DNA from: Tannerella sp. oral taxon 808
GTDB lineage: Bacteria > Bacteroidota > Bacteroidia > Bacteroidales > Tannerellaceae
Length of the DNA: 14,666 nt
Assembly (NCBI GenBank): GCA_002890585.1
Contig: MIQB01000054.1
Location: 1 to 14,666 of the forward strand
Direction of reading: 5' to 3'
The notes under the pieces are model-generated. The model saw only the letters and a list, made by a program, of their open reading frames with translations. It searched no databases and had not been told where the DNA came from. The position numbers and the translations under genes are program-made. Positions 1 through 6,635 of the stretch are shown one piece after another (position 1 is the first letter of the stretch; each line of letters starts with the position of its first letter).

Positions 1-99
1 TAAGGTTTGATCCATTTCCGACCCTCGGAAATGACCTCGCCCTAAGGTTTGACCCATTTCCGACCCTCGGAATGGGCTCTCCCTCAGGGTGACCCCTGA
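1..99. repeat. Two 42-bp hairpin repeats at left edge plus a third hairpin
   Basis: Unit 1 (1-42) and unit 2 (43-83) both begin TAAGGTTTGA and carry the same hairpin. In unit 1 the arms are CATTTCCGA (13-21) and TCGGAAATG (25-33), around the loop CCC. Unit 2 has the same arms at 54-63 and 67-75 with one A missing on the right side. A third, different hairpin follows at 84-99 (TCAGGG, loop TGAC, CCCTGA). The first unit starts at base 1, so the array may continue outside the window. The plan (about 42 bp per unit, three-base loop beginning CC, ATGAC after the hairpin of unit 1) resembles the larger array at 8605-8884. The repeats lie downstream of the exported-protein gene that ends at 150. Confidence 0.75.
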
Positions 100-149
100 A
101 TTCTCCATATTCCGACAGGCTTCTTTTGCCTCTATGCCCGATCAGCGTT

Positions 150-1256
150 TCACTTCTCCGCCGCAATCCTTGTCAGGAAGATCACCTTCCCGAACTCCTC
201 CGGCCGGGCATGCTCCGGATCGGCGAAGATGGCCGGCCGCTTGACGAGCCCCGCCTGCTCTAACCGCGCGAGGACATCCCACAGCATCTCGTGATAAAGG
301 ATGACGATCGACTGCGAGCCGTCAGCGAAACCGAACTCCTTCCGCAGCGCCACCGTGTCCACATGCGACGCCAAAAAGTCGGCTATCACACCCGCCATCT
401 TCCACGACGCCGCATAGATCGCGTCGGTGGTATCCAGCCTGATCACGGGCACCGTCGAGCGCCCCTTGCCGTCTACCAGACCAAAGGGCGACAGCCCAGC
501 AATCACTTCCGCATCACTCACCCGATCCGATTTCGACAGATCGTCACACATGCGTGGAAGCAAATCCATGCGGCGGAGAAACGGGCGCATCTTTCGCATT
601 GCTCCCTCCGACCAATTGAAAAAGAAGATGTATGTGCCATAAACATCTGTATTCGTCCCGCAGTAGAAGTCGCGCTTCGGATAGAGCGTCCAGAACTCGC
701 CGTCCCACATTGGATGCTTGAGCGTTAGCTTCCTCTTGCGGACACGTCCGTCAGCCTCGAGCCGCGTCCAAGTCAGCCCGTCGGTCACGAGCGAAAAGAG
801 CAGGCTGTAGGCATGCCCGCCGAGGCCGTCGCGCTCCAAGAGGTGGACGTAATCCGCCACGCTGGGCCGGATCACGCCGACCAACTCATCGCTCAGCCGC
901 CGCGAGTGCGCACGCAGCCGAGCCGTCGCAGCGCTGTCGAGTAACAGGATGGCCGTCTGATAACGATCATCCTCGTTGCGCGCGATCAGCCCCCAATCGC
1001 GCAGCAGTTGCAGCTGGCTGTAGGTGCAAGGAATGCCGAGGCTGTCTAACTCCTTCTTCGAGCGCGGCACTTGCATTGCGCGCAGCAGTTGCCAGTTGTT
1101 GTCAAACCCCACGACGTTGTTCGGTGTCGACCAGTTTGGCATGCAATAACAGATGGATTCATTCTTCGAAAAGTCGTCGATGCCTTTGTCCTGAGCCGCG
1201 GCGCCGATCGGTAGCATCGACAGGAAGATCAGCCCCGCAAGCCATGATGTTTTCAT
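150..1256 (-). CDS. Exported protein of unknown function with winged-helix-like segments
   Basis: I do not recognise this family. The chosen ATG at 1256 gives 368 residues and a clear signal peptide: MKTS, a hydrophobic stretch over residues 5-18, then AAAQ, with probable signal peptidase I cleavage near residue 21. A longer reading from a GTG at 1310 would bury this signal, so I rejected it. There is no lipobox cysteine, so the product should be periplasmic or secreted. Two segments look like winged-helix folds. One lies about residues 70-95 (SQLQLLRDWGLI followed by an ILLLD strand). The other is near the C-terminus (LARLEQAGLVKR followed by a KVIFL strand). That is odd for an exported protein and is inference from pattern only. 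The gene follows rpiB on the same strand after 96 bp, which contain a hairpin at 1290-1309; co-transcription is possible. Confidence 0.8.
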   Translation of the reverse strand: MKTSWLAGLIFLSMLPIGAAAQDKGIDDFSKNESICYCMPNWSTPNNVVGFDNNWQLLRAMQVPRSKKELDSLGIPCTYSQLQLLRDWGLIARNEDDRYQTAILLLDSAATARLRAHSRRLSDELVGVIRPSVADYVHLLERDGLGGHAYSLLFSLVTDGLTWTRLEADGRVRKRKLTLKHPMWDGEFWTLYPKRDFYCGTNTDVYGTYIFFFNWSEGAMRKMRPFLRRMDLLPRMCDDLSKSDRVSDAEVIAGLSPFGLVDGKGRSTVPVIRLDTTDAIYAASWKMAGVIADFLASHVDTVALRKEFGFADGSQSIVILYHEMLWDVLARLEQAGLVKRPAIFADPEHARPEEFGKVIFLTRIAAEK

Positions 1257-1289
1257 GTTCCTATTGAATGGAAAATGCCGGATACACGA

Positions 1290-1309
1290 TGAAGGGAGTT
1301 TCCCCTTCA
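1290..1309 (-). other. Hairpin in the leader of the exported-protein gene
   Basis: Seven-base perfect arms TGAAGGG (1290-1296) and CCCTTCA (1303-1309) enclose a six-base loop. It lies in the rpiB to exported-protein gap, 33 bases before the ATG at 1256. No T-run follows on either strand, so it is not a convincing intrinsic terminator. It could be a leader structure or an mRNA-processing boundary. Confidence 0.45.
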
Positions 1310-1352
1310 CATGTACCCGACCGTTTTTAGTTCTTAGTTTTTCATTATTCGT

Positions 1353-1808
1353 TCATACCACCGGGATCTTCTCCACGCGGCGGCGATGGCGGCCACCGTC
1401 GAAGGTGGTCGTGAGGAAGATGTCGACCATGCGCACGGCCTCCTCGACGGTCACGAAGCGCGCTGGAAGGACGAGCACGTTTGCATCGTTGTGGGCACGC
1501 GAGAGGCGTGCGATCTCCTCGTTCCAGCAGAGCGCCGCGCGGATGCTCTGATGCTTGTTGAGCGTCATGCCGATGCCGTTGCCCGAGCCACAGAGGCCGA
1601 TGCCGGGGTAGACGGCACCCGCCTCCACGGCCTCAGCCAGCGGGTGGGCATAGTCGGGATAATCGCAGCTGTCCGTCGTGTCCGTACCGAAGTCGCGCAC
1701 TTCGTAACCGAGCGCAGCAACGTGTTCCATGAGTGCGCGCTTCATTGCCACGCCCGCGTGATCGCAGGCAAAGCCGATCGGTAAAGGCTGTGTGTCCATC
1801 GCGCTCAT
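1353..1808 (-). CDS. rpiB: Ribose-5-phosphate isomerase B
   Basis: The enzyme interconverts ribose 5-phosphate and ribulose 5-phosphate in the non-oxidative pentose phosphate pathway, in the cytoplasm. The 151-residue length fits the RpiB/LacAB family. Family motifs are present in order: CDHAG (15-19), DYPDYAH (49-55), the phosphate-binding and catalytic segment CGSGNGIGM with Cys73, SRAHNDANVL with His106, and GGRHRRRVEKI near the end. The Cys73 to His106 spacing equals that of the E. coli catalytic pair Cys65 and His98. The ATG at 1808 overlaps the tkt TGA as ATGA, indicating translational coupling; an ATG three codons later is the only close alternative. The tkt-rpiB pair places two pentose phosphate enzymes in one transcript. 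Confidence 0.97.
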   Translation of the reverse strand: MSAMDTQPLPIGFACDHAGVAMKRALMEHVAALGYEVRDFGTDTTDSCDYPDYAHPLAEAVEAGAVYPGIGLCGSGNGIGMTLNKHQSIRAALCWNEEIARLSRAHNDANVLVLPARFVTVEEAVRMVDIFLTTTFDGGRHRRRVEKIPVV

Positions 1809-3835
1809 CTCCCCAAGAACTTTTTGACCAACTCTCTGACGCGCTCGCCGGTGAACCCGAACTTGCGATCGAGCACCTTGTACGGCGCCGAATAACCAAA
1901 CGACGACAGGCCATGCACCGCACCTGACTCGCCAACGAGTCCCTGTAACGTCACGGGCAGGCCGGAGGTGAGGCCGAAGCGGCGTACACCGTGGGGCAAT
2001 ACGCTCTGCTGATAGTCCGCATCCTGATCGCGGAAGAGGCCTTCGGACGGCACCGACACGACGCGGGCGCGGATGCCCTCAGCGCTGAGCAGCCCGGCGC
2101 CCTCGACGAGCGTAGAGACCTCTGATCCGGAGGCTACCAAGACGATGTCTGGCGTGCCCTCGGTGTCCATCACGACATAGCCACCCTGCTCAATGCGGCG
2201 AGCCTCCGCGCGACGGTCGCCCGAAGCGGCGGGCAGCGAGGTGATGTTCTGACGCGAGAGCAGCAGCGCCGTGGGGCGGTAACTCTCGAGCGCCATCTTC
2301 CAGGCGTAGACCGTCTCGTCGGCGTCGGCGGGGCGGAGAACAAGCATGGAGCGGTGGCCGCTGTGGTTGCGCAGCTGCTCCATGAGGCGGATCTGGGCCT
2401 CGTGCTCGACGGGCTGATGCGTGGGGCCATCCTCACCGACGCGGAAGGAGTCGTGCGTCCAGACGTAGACCACGTGCAGCTCCATGAGCGCGGCTAATCG
2501 GACGGCGGGCTTCATGTAATCCGAAAAGACAAAGAAGGTGCCGCAGACGGGCAGGATGCCGCCGTGCAGCGCCATGCCATTCATCACGCAGGCCATCGTC
2601 AGCTCGCTGACACCCATTTGCAGGAATTGCCCCGTGAAGTCGCCCTTGGTGAAGGCGTGCGTGTGCTTGAGGAAGCCGTCCGTCTTGTCTGAGTTGCTGA
2701 GGTCGGCCGAGGAGACGACCATGTTCTCCACCTGCTCAGCGTAGAGCGCCAGCATGGAGGCCGAGGCGGCGCGGGTGGCCGTGTCGCGCTTCATTTCGAT
2801 GGTGGCATAATCGATGGCGGGCACCTCGCCGCTGAGGAAGCGGTCGAGCTTGGCGGCCAGCGCGGGCTGTTCGCGGCGGAAACACTCCTCCTGCTCCATG
2901 CGAGCGCCGTACCACGTGAGCAGCTCCTCGCGCCGACGGGCGTAGATCTCGGTCGATTCGGGGAAGATGGCGAAGGGCCGGGCTGGATCGCCGCCAAGGT
3001 GGCGGATCGTGGCGTCCATATCGGCACCGGCCGCGGAGAGGGGTTGGCCGTGCGTGCAAACGAGGTCTTCGTAGCTGCGACCTTCGGCATCGACGGCGCC
3101 ACGGCCCATGATGGTCTTTCCGATGATCAGCGTGGGGCGCTCCGTCTCGGCGTGAGCCTCACTGAGGGCGCGGCGGATCTCTTCGACGGAGTGACCGTCG
3201 ATGGTGATCACGCGCCAGTTCCAAGCGCGGTATTTGGCAGCGACATCCTCGGTGTTCACCTCGTCCACCTTGGTGGAGAGCTGGATGTTGTTGGCGTCGT
3301 AATACATGATGAAGTTGTGCAGTCCGAGGTGCCCAGCCAGTCGGCCGACACCTTGCGAGACTTCCTCCTCGATGCCGCCGTCGGAGATGTAGGCGTACGT
3401 CTTGTGGGCCATCCATTCGCCGAAGCGGGCCACCATGAAGCGTTCGGCTATGGCGGCGCCGAGGGCCATGGCGTGCCCCTGCCCGAGCGGGCCGGAGGTG
3501 TTCTCGATGCCGTGCTGCACGTCGCGCTCGGGGTGGCCCGGCGTGAGGCTGCCCCACTGGCGGAAGTTCTCTAACTCAGCCACAGGCATCAGCCCCGTCA
3601 GCGCCAGCACGCCGTAGAGCATGGGCGACATGTGTCCGGGGTCGAGGAAGAAGCGGTCGCGGTAGGGATAGTCGGGCCGCTCGGGATTGTAGTTCAGGAA
3701 CTCGGCGTAAAGCACATTGACGAAGTCAGCGCCACCCATCGCGCCACCGGGGTGTCCGGATTTGGCTTTCTCCACCATCGATGCGGCCAGAATCCGGATG
3801 TTGTCCGCCGCACGATTCATGTTTTTGGTATTCAT
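1805..3835 (-). CDS. tkt: Transketolase
   Basis: This thiamine-diphosphate enzyme moves two-carbon ketol units between sugar phosphates in the non-oxidative pentose phosphate pathway. The 676-residue length is normal for a full transketolase. Visible motifs are GHPGGAMGG (27-35, substrate-binding His28), DPGHMSP, GPLGQG (115-120), the thiamine-diphosphate/metal segment SDGGIEEE to DANN (151-183), and GEDGPTHQP in the pyrimidine-binding domain. The usual GDG triplet reads SDGG here, which I believe is the common form in Bacteroidetes transketolases and not a defect. The start at 3835 is preceded by an A/T-rich leader without a Shine-Dalgarno sequence; a second ATG lies five codons downstream. 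The stop overlaps rpiB by 4 bp. A -7-like box at 3950-3957 and a leader hairpin at 3871-3890 lie upstream. Confidence 0.98.
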   Translation of the reverse strand: MNTKNMNRAADNIRILAASMVEKAKSGHPGGAMGGADFVNVLYAEFLNYNPERPDYPYRDRFFLDPGHMSPMLYGVLALTGLMPVAELENFRQWGSLTPGHPERDVQHGIENTSGPLGQGHAMALGAAIAERFMVARFGEWMAHKTYAYISDGGIEEEVSQGVGRLAGHLGLHNFIMYYDANNIQLSTKVDEVNTEDVAAKYRAWNWRVITIDGHSVEEIRRALSEAHAETERPTLIIGKTIMGRGAVDAEGRSYEDLVCTHGQPLSAAGADMDATIRHLGGDPARPFAIFPESTEIYARRREELLTWYGARMEQEECFRREQPALAAKLDRFLSGEVPAIDYATIEMKRDTATRAASASMLALYAEQVENMVVSSADLSNSDKTDGFLKHTHAFTKGDFTGQFLQMGVSELTMACVMNGMALHGGILPVCGTFFVFSDYMKPAVRLAALMELHVVYVWTHDSFRVGEDGPTHQPVEHEAQIRLMEQLRNHSGHRSMLVLRPADADETVYAWKMALESYRPTALLLSRQNITSLPAASGDRRAEARRIEQGGYVVMDTEGTPDIVLVASGSEVSTLVEGAGLLSAEGIRARVVSVPSEGLFRDQDADYQQSVLPHGVRRFGLTSGLPVTLQGLVGESGAVHGLSSFGYSAPYKVLDRKFGFTGERVRELVKKFLGR

Positions 3836-3870
3836 ATTTCTATAAGCAATAAGTAGTCAGAAGTAGCAGG

Positions 3871-3890
3871 GGGCGACCTTGTGGCCGCCC
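3871..3890 (-). other. Leader hairpin upstream of tkt
   Basis: Read on the tkt strand, GGGCGGCC and GGTCGCCC pair over eight positions, one of them a G-U, around the four-base loop ACAA. On the plus strand the same position would be an A-C mismatch. The fold therefore suits the tkt transcript better than a plus-strand RNA. The GGGGCGA core also resembles the ends of the MITE-like element at 7346-7443, so this may instead be an element remnant. Confidence 0.45.
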
Positions 3891-3949
3891 GGTTGGGATC
3901 AGGGATGCTTGTCTATGTAATGTATAAGCCATCGGGGATCGTTTGCGGG

Positions 3950-3957
3950 CAAATGTA
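3950..3957 (-). promoter_or_regulatory. Candidate -7 box for tkt-rpiB
   Basis: TACATTTG on the minus strand matches the Bacteroidetes -7 consensus TAnnTTTG exactly. No clean TTTG is present at the expected -33 distance. It would give a leader of roughly 110 bases that includes the hairpin at 3871-3890. Motif match only. Confidence 0.4.
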
Positions 3958-3996
3958 CGGTGCGCGATGTCAATCGCAGAGGCAGCGGGCGAGGTC

Positions 3997-4004
3997 TACC
4001 TTTG
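3997..4004 (+). promoter_or_regulatory. Candidate -7 box for the membrane protein gene
   Basis: TACCTTTG matches TAnnTTTG exactly and lies 36 bases before the ATG at 4041. A matching -33 TTTG is not seen. With the box at 3950-3957 it would form a divergent pair about 40 bp apart. Confidence 0.4.
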
Positions 4005-4040
4005 CGGCCATCATTTACATACAACAAATAGGCAAAACCA

Positions 4041-4925
4041 ATGAATCCTTCAACCCCTCGCCCGATCACTCGGACGACCTTCTTCATGGGCACGATGGCT
4101 TTTCTCGTCGTACTCTTCTCCATGCCCCTGGGGCATGCGCTGATGATCCTTATGGAGCACTTCCTGAAGCCGCCGACGCTCTACTACGCTGCCTTTTCGA
4201 TGGGCGCCGTGGGGCTGATTGTGACTGTGGCGGGCGTCTTCGTGCGCGGCGACACGCGCCAGACGCTCTTCGGCCTTTTCGGCGGCCTGCTCTTCTGGAC
4301 GGGCTGGATCGAGTTCCTCTACGTCTACTATGCGCACCGCTTCGGCGTGGAGCCGCTCCGGAACGCGGCCGGCGAGATCATCACCAAGCCGGAGTACCTC
4401 ATCATGCCCTCCTCGTTCGGCTTTTGGGCCATGTTCATGTTGCTCTACCTCTTCAGCGTCCGCACGGGGTGCAACTTCTTCAACTACTTGCAACGCGTCT
4501 TCTTTCGCCGTAGCACGGTGCGCGTGGAGCTGAAGCCGCTGGCCCGCCACACGGCGCTCACGACCTTCATGGAGCTGAACCTGATCCTTTGGACGAGCTA
4601 CTTAGTGCTGCTCTTCTGCTACGACGACCACTTCATCGGCGATCGCCATCCGGTGACGGTACTCGTAGCCTTCGGTGCGTTAGCCTCGTCGGTCTATATG
4701 TTTAAACGATTGGTGCGCATCTCGAGCTGGGGCTACGCCATCCGGTACGCCATCCCCACGGTGATTGTCTTTTGGACGTTTGTTGAGGTCGTCATGCGTT
4801 GGCGCGTACTGCAAGAGATCTGGATTCATCCGTTGGAGTATCGTACGGAGATGCTGCTCATCCTTGCGGCCTTCATCATATTGCTGGCGGTGCTCATCCT
4901 CAAGTCGTGGAAGAGGCGGGGGTGA
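4041..4925 (+). CDS. Multi-pass membrane protein of unknown function
   Basis: The 294-residue product has about eight hydrophobic helices at roughly residues 12-38, 47-69, 75-97, 123-140, 172-194, 203-221, 232-252 and 269-288. The end is basic (KSWKRRG), as expected for a cytoplasmic tail. It is an inner-membrane protein. I recognise no catalytic or transporter signature; residues such as the WIEF and YAHRF segment of helix 3 and the YDDHF loop could be functional but are not diagnostic. The ATG follows an A-rich leader (AACAAATAGGCAAAACCA) typical of this genome. It is transcribed away from tkt and towards truA, so it is probably monocistronic. No convincing terminator was found in the 83 bp before the truA stop. 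Confidence 0.85.
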   Translation: MNPSTPRPITRTTFFMGTMAFLVVLFSMPLGHALMILMEHFLKPPTLYYAAFSMGAVGLIVTVAGVFVRGDTRQTLFGLFGGLLFWTGWIEFLYVYYAHRFGVEPLRNAAGEIITKPEYLIMPSSFGFWAMFMLLYLFSVRTGCNFFNYLQRVFFRRSTVRVELKPLARHTALTTFMELNLILWTSYLVLLFCYDDHFIGDRHPVTVLVAFGALASSVYMFKRLVRISSWGYAIRYAIPTVIVFWTFVEVVMRWRVLQEIWIHPLEYRTEMLLILAAFIILLAVLILKSWKRRG

Positions 4926-5008
4926 TGGATGATCGCTCATGAGGTATGACTACTCACCGGCAGCTTAAAAACATCGGGATAACGGAGAGGCATGAGGCTG
5001 GGGAGCTG

Positions 5009-5761
5009 CTAATCGAGATGGATCTCCGGCGGGTAGACCACATGGAGAAGTGTGAGGCCGTCAGCTGCGGCTGAATCGCCCGCCCGACAGCGGTCGCGGG
5101 CCTCAATCACACGCCGGAAATCGTCCACGCTGCGCCGGCCGCGCCCCACCTCGAGGAGTGTCCCAACGATGGCACGCACCATGTTGCGCAGGAAGCGATC
5201 AGCCGTAATGGTGAAGATCCAGCACGCGCCCTCACGGCGCCAATCCGCCCGCGTGATACGGCAGATGTTCGTTTTCACATCCGTGTGGAGCTTGCTGAAG
5301 CTCGTGAAGTCAGCGTATTCAGGCAGCACGGCGGCGGTGCGGTTCATGGCCTCAAAGTCGATGCCCCGCAGCGACATGCGGTGCACGCCGCCGGGCATGA
5401 AGGGGTCCTTGACGTCGGTCACAGCATATATATACGTGCGCGCCGTGGCCGAGAATCGAGCATGCGCATCGGGACGGACGGCATGGATGCGCAGGGCAGC
5501 GATGCTTGGTGGAAGAAGGCCATTTAGCCGCCCGACAAGCGAAGGCGGATCGGGCAGAGGCGTGTCCGTATCAAAGTGCGTCGCCATTTGCCGGGCATGC
5601 ACACCGGCGTCGGTGCGGCCGGCAGCCGTTAGCGGGATGGGGCGGCGAAGGATCGTAGCCAACGCCTCCTCCACACATTGCTGCACACTCATGCCATTCG
5701 GCTGCCGCTGCCATCCGCAGTAAGCCGTCCCGAGGTAAGAAAGCCAGAGGAAGTATCTCAT
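5009..5761 (-). CDS. truA: tRNA pseudouridine(38-40) synthase TruA
   Basis: TruA converts uridines 38-40 of the tRNA anticodon arm to pseudouridine in the cytoplasm. From the ATG at 5761 the protein has 250 residues and begins MRYFLWLSYLGTAYCGWQ, the normal family start. The catalytic segment AAGRTDAGVHA contains Asp51. Other family motifs are HARFSAT (100-106), DFTSF (151-155) and RFLRNMVR (189-196), and the C-terminus is complete. The frame stays open another 62 codons upstream to 5947, but that part translates a C-rich promoter region into low-complexity sequence, so I rejected it. The leader has a -7-like box at 5827-5834 and two C-tracts on the plus strand. The gene converges on the membrane protein gene and diverges from efp. 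Confidence 0.97.
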   Translation of the reverse strand: MRYFLWLSYLGTAYCGWQRQPNGMSVQQCVEEALATILRRPIPLTAAGRTDAGVHARQMATHFDTDTPLPDPPSLVGRLNGLLPPSIAALRIHAVRPDAHARFSATARTYIYAVTDVKDPFMPGGVHRMSLRGIDFEAMNRTAAVLPEYADFTSFSKLHTDVKTNICRITRADWRREGACWIFTITADRFLRNMVRAIVGTLLEVGRGRRSVDDFRRVIEARDRCRAGDSAAADGLTLLHVVYPPEIHLD

Positions 5762-5826
5762 GGAAGTGAAAAATGAAAAGTGAAAGACGAAGACCGGGGA
5801 GGGTATCGCCCCCCCATCCGCCACCG

Positions 5827-5834
5827 CAAAGGTA
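5827..5834 (-). promoter_or_regulatory. Candidate -7 box for truA
   Basis: TACCTTTG on the minus strand matches TAnnTTTG exactly and lies about 65 bases before the truA ATG. The -33 region falls at or just beyond the G9 tract (minus strand of 5847-5855), where only an ATTTT string is available. Changes in tract length would therefore change promoter geometry, if this promoter is real. Confidence 0.45.
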
Positions 5835-5841
5835 GGTGCGT

Positions 5842-5879
5842 CCCCTCCCCCCCCCTTAAAATACCCTTTCCCGTAACCC
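5842..5879. other. C-rich tract with G-quadruplex potential on the minus strand
   Basis: On the plus strand the order is C4, T, C9 (5847-5855), then three further CCC runs at 5864-5866, 5870-5872 and 5877-5879. The minus strand therefore has five or more G-runs of at least three, with loops of 1 to 8 bases, which fits a G-quadruplex motif. A separate C7 tract lies at 5809-5815 inside the putative truA leader. Confidence 0.6.
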
Positions 5880-5924
5880 ACAGAACACCCCGAGAAGCCC
5901 CGACTCCCCGCATCAATAGCGGGT

Positions 5925-5954
5925 TTTGACTTTTGGCGGATTGGCATACTTTTG
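5925..5954 (+). promoter_or_regulatory. Promoter of efp
   Basis: A -33 TTTG (5925-5928) and a -7 TACTTTTG (5947-5954) are separated by 18 bases. Both match the Bacteroidetes sigma-ABfr consensus (TTTG, then TAnnTTTG). Transcription would start near 5961, about 30 bases before the efp ATG. An inverted repeat GGCGG/CCGCC (5935-5939, 5955-5959) surrounds the -7 box and could be an operator, though that is speculative. Confidence 0.65.
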
Positions 5955-5990
5955 CCGCCGGTTTAATTTTTAACGTTATACAATAAGAAG

Positions 5991-6554
5991 ATGATTAACT
6001 CTCAAGACATCAAAAAAGGCACCTGCATCCGCTTAGACGGTAAACTCTATTTCTGCATCGACTTCCTGCACGTGAAGCCGGGCAAGGGCAACACAATCAT
6101 GCGCACCACACTCAAGGACGTGGTGCGTGGCAACGTGATCGAACGCCGCTTCAACATCGGCGAGAAGCTGGAAGACGTGCGCGTGGAGCGCCGCCCCTAC
6201 CAATACCTCTACCAAGAGGGCGAGGAGTTCATCTTCATGAACCAAGAAACCTTCGAGCAGATCCCCATCGCGCGGGCGCTGATCAATGGCGTGGACTTCA
6301 TGAAGGAAGGGCAGGTGGTGGACGTCGTCTCCGACGCCTCGACAGATACGGTGCTCTTTGCCGACATGCCCATCAAGGTGCAGCTGGCCGTGACCTACAC
6401 CGAGCCGGGCATCAAGGGCGACACGGCGACAAACACCCTGAAGCCGGCCAAGGTGGAGACGGGCGCCGAGGTGCGTGTGCCGCTCTTCATCAACGAGGGC
6501 GATGTGATCGAAATCAATACGCAAGACGGATCCTACACCGGGCGCGTGAAGTAG
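5991..6554 (+). CDS. efp: Elongation factor P
   Basis: EF-P binds the ribosome between the P and E sites and rescues stalling at consecutive prolines. The 187-residue length is standard. The protein has the usual three beta-barrel domains. The KOW-like N-domain carries the loop KPGKGN, whose Lys32 is the position modified in other bacteria (Lys34 in E. coli). The C-domain carries the family pattern around FINEGDVIEINTQDGSYTGRVK. The modifying enzyme is not in this window. The ATG follows the A-rich leader ACAATAAGAAG with no Shine-Dalgarno sequence, and a good promoter lies at 5925-5954. The next gene, radC, starts 81 bases downstream on the same strand; a short AT inverted repeat lies between them. 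Confidence 0.98.
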   Translation: MINSQDIKKGTCIRLDGKLYFCIDFLHVKPGKGNTIMRTTLKDVVRGNVIERRFNIGEKLEDVRVERRPYQYLYQEGEEFIFMNQETFEQIPIARALINGVDFMKEGQVVDVVSDASTDTVLFADMPIKVQLAVTYTEPGIKGDTATNTLKPAKVETGAEVRVPLFINEGDVIEINTQDGSYTGRVK

Positions 6555-6569
6555 CCAAACGGAGGGAGC

Positions 6570-6591
6570 GCCTATACCTTTATATATAGGC
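6570..6591 (+). other. AT-rich inverted repeat between efp and radC
   Basis: GCCTATA (6570-6576) and TATAGGC (6585-6591) form perfect seven-base arms around an eight-base centre. No T-run follows, so termination is unlikely. The overlapping TACCTTTA (6575-6582) is one base away from a TAnnTTTG -7 box and could serve radC. Confidence 0.35.
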
Positions 6592-6594
6592 TAC

Positions 6595-6629
6595 CCCTCG
6601 GACTACTCTTTACCACCCTCGGACTACTC
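6595..6629 (+). repeat. Two 14-bp direct repeats in the radC leader
   Basis: CCCTCGGACTACTC occurs at 6595-6608 and 6616-6629, a period of exactly 21 bases, ending six bases before the radC ATG. The CCCTCGGA core also occurs in both left-edge repeats (22-29 and 64-71). Confidence 0.7.
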
Positions 6630-6635
6630 CTTTTC

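Noticed and set aside
2985..3385. Transketolase with a missing GDG cofactor motif
   Set aside because: SDGGIEEE followed by DANN retains the acidic and Asn ligand positions, and this variant appears normal for Bacteroidetes, so it is not an inactivating change.
4926..5008. Bidirectional terminator between the membrane protein gene and truA
   Set aside because: Only a weak GCAGCT/AGCTGC pair 38 bases apart was found, without T-runs in the right place.
5762..5947. N-terminal extension of TruA by 62 residues
   Set aside because: It translates C-rich promoter DNA into glycine/proline-rich sequence, and TruA proteins normally begin at the MRYFLWLSYLG position.
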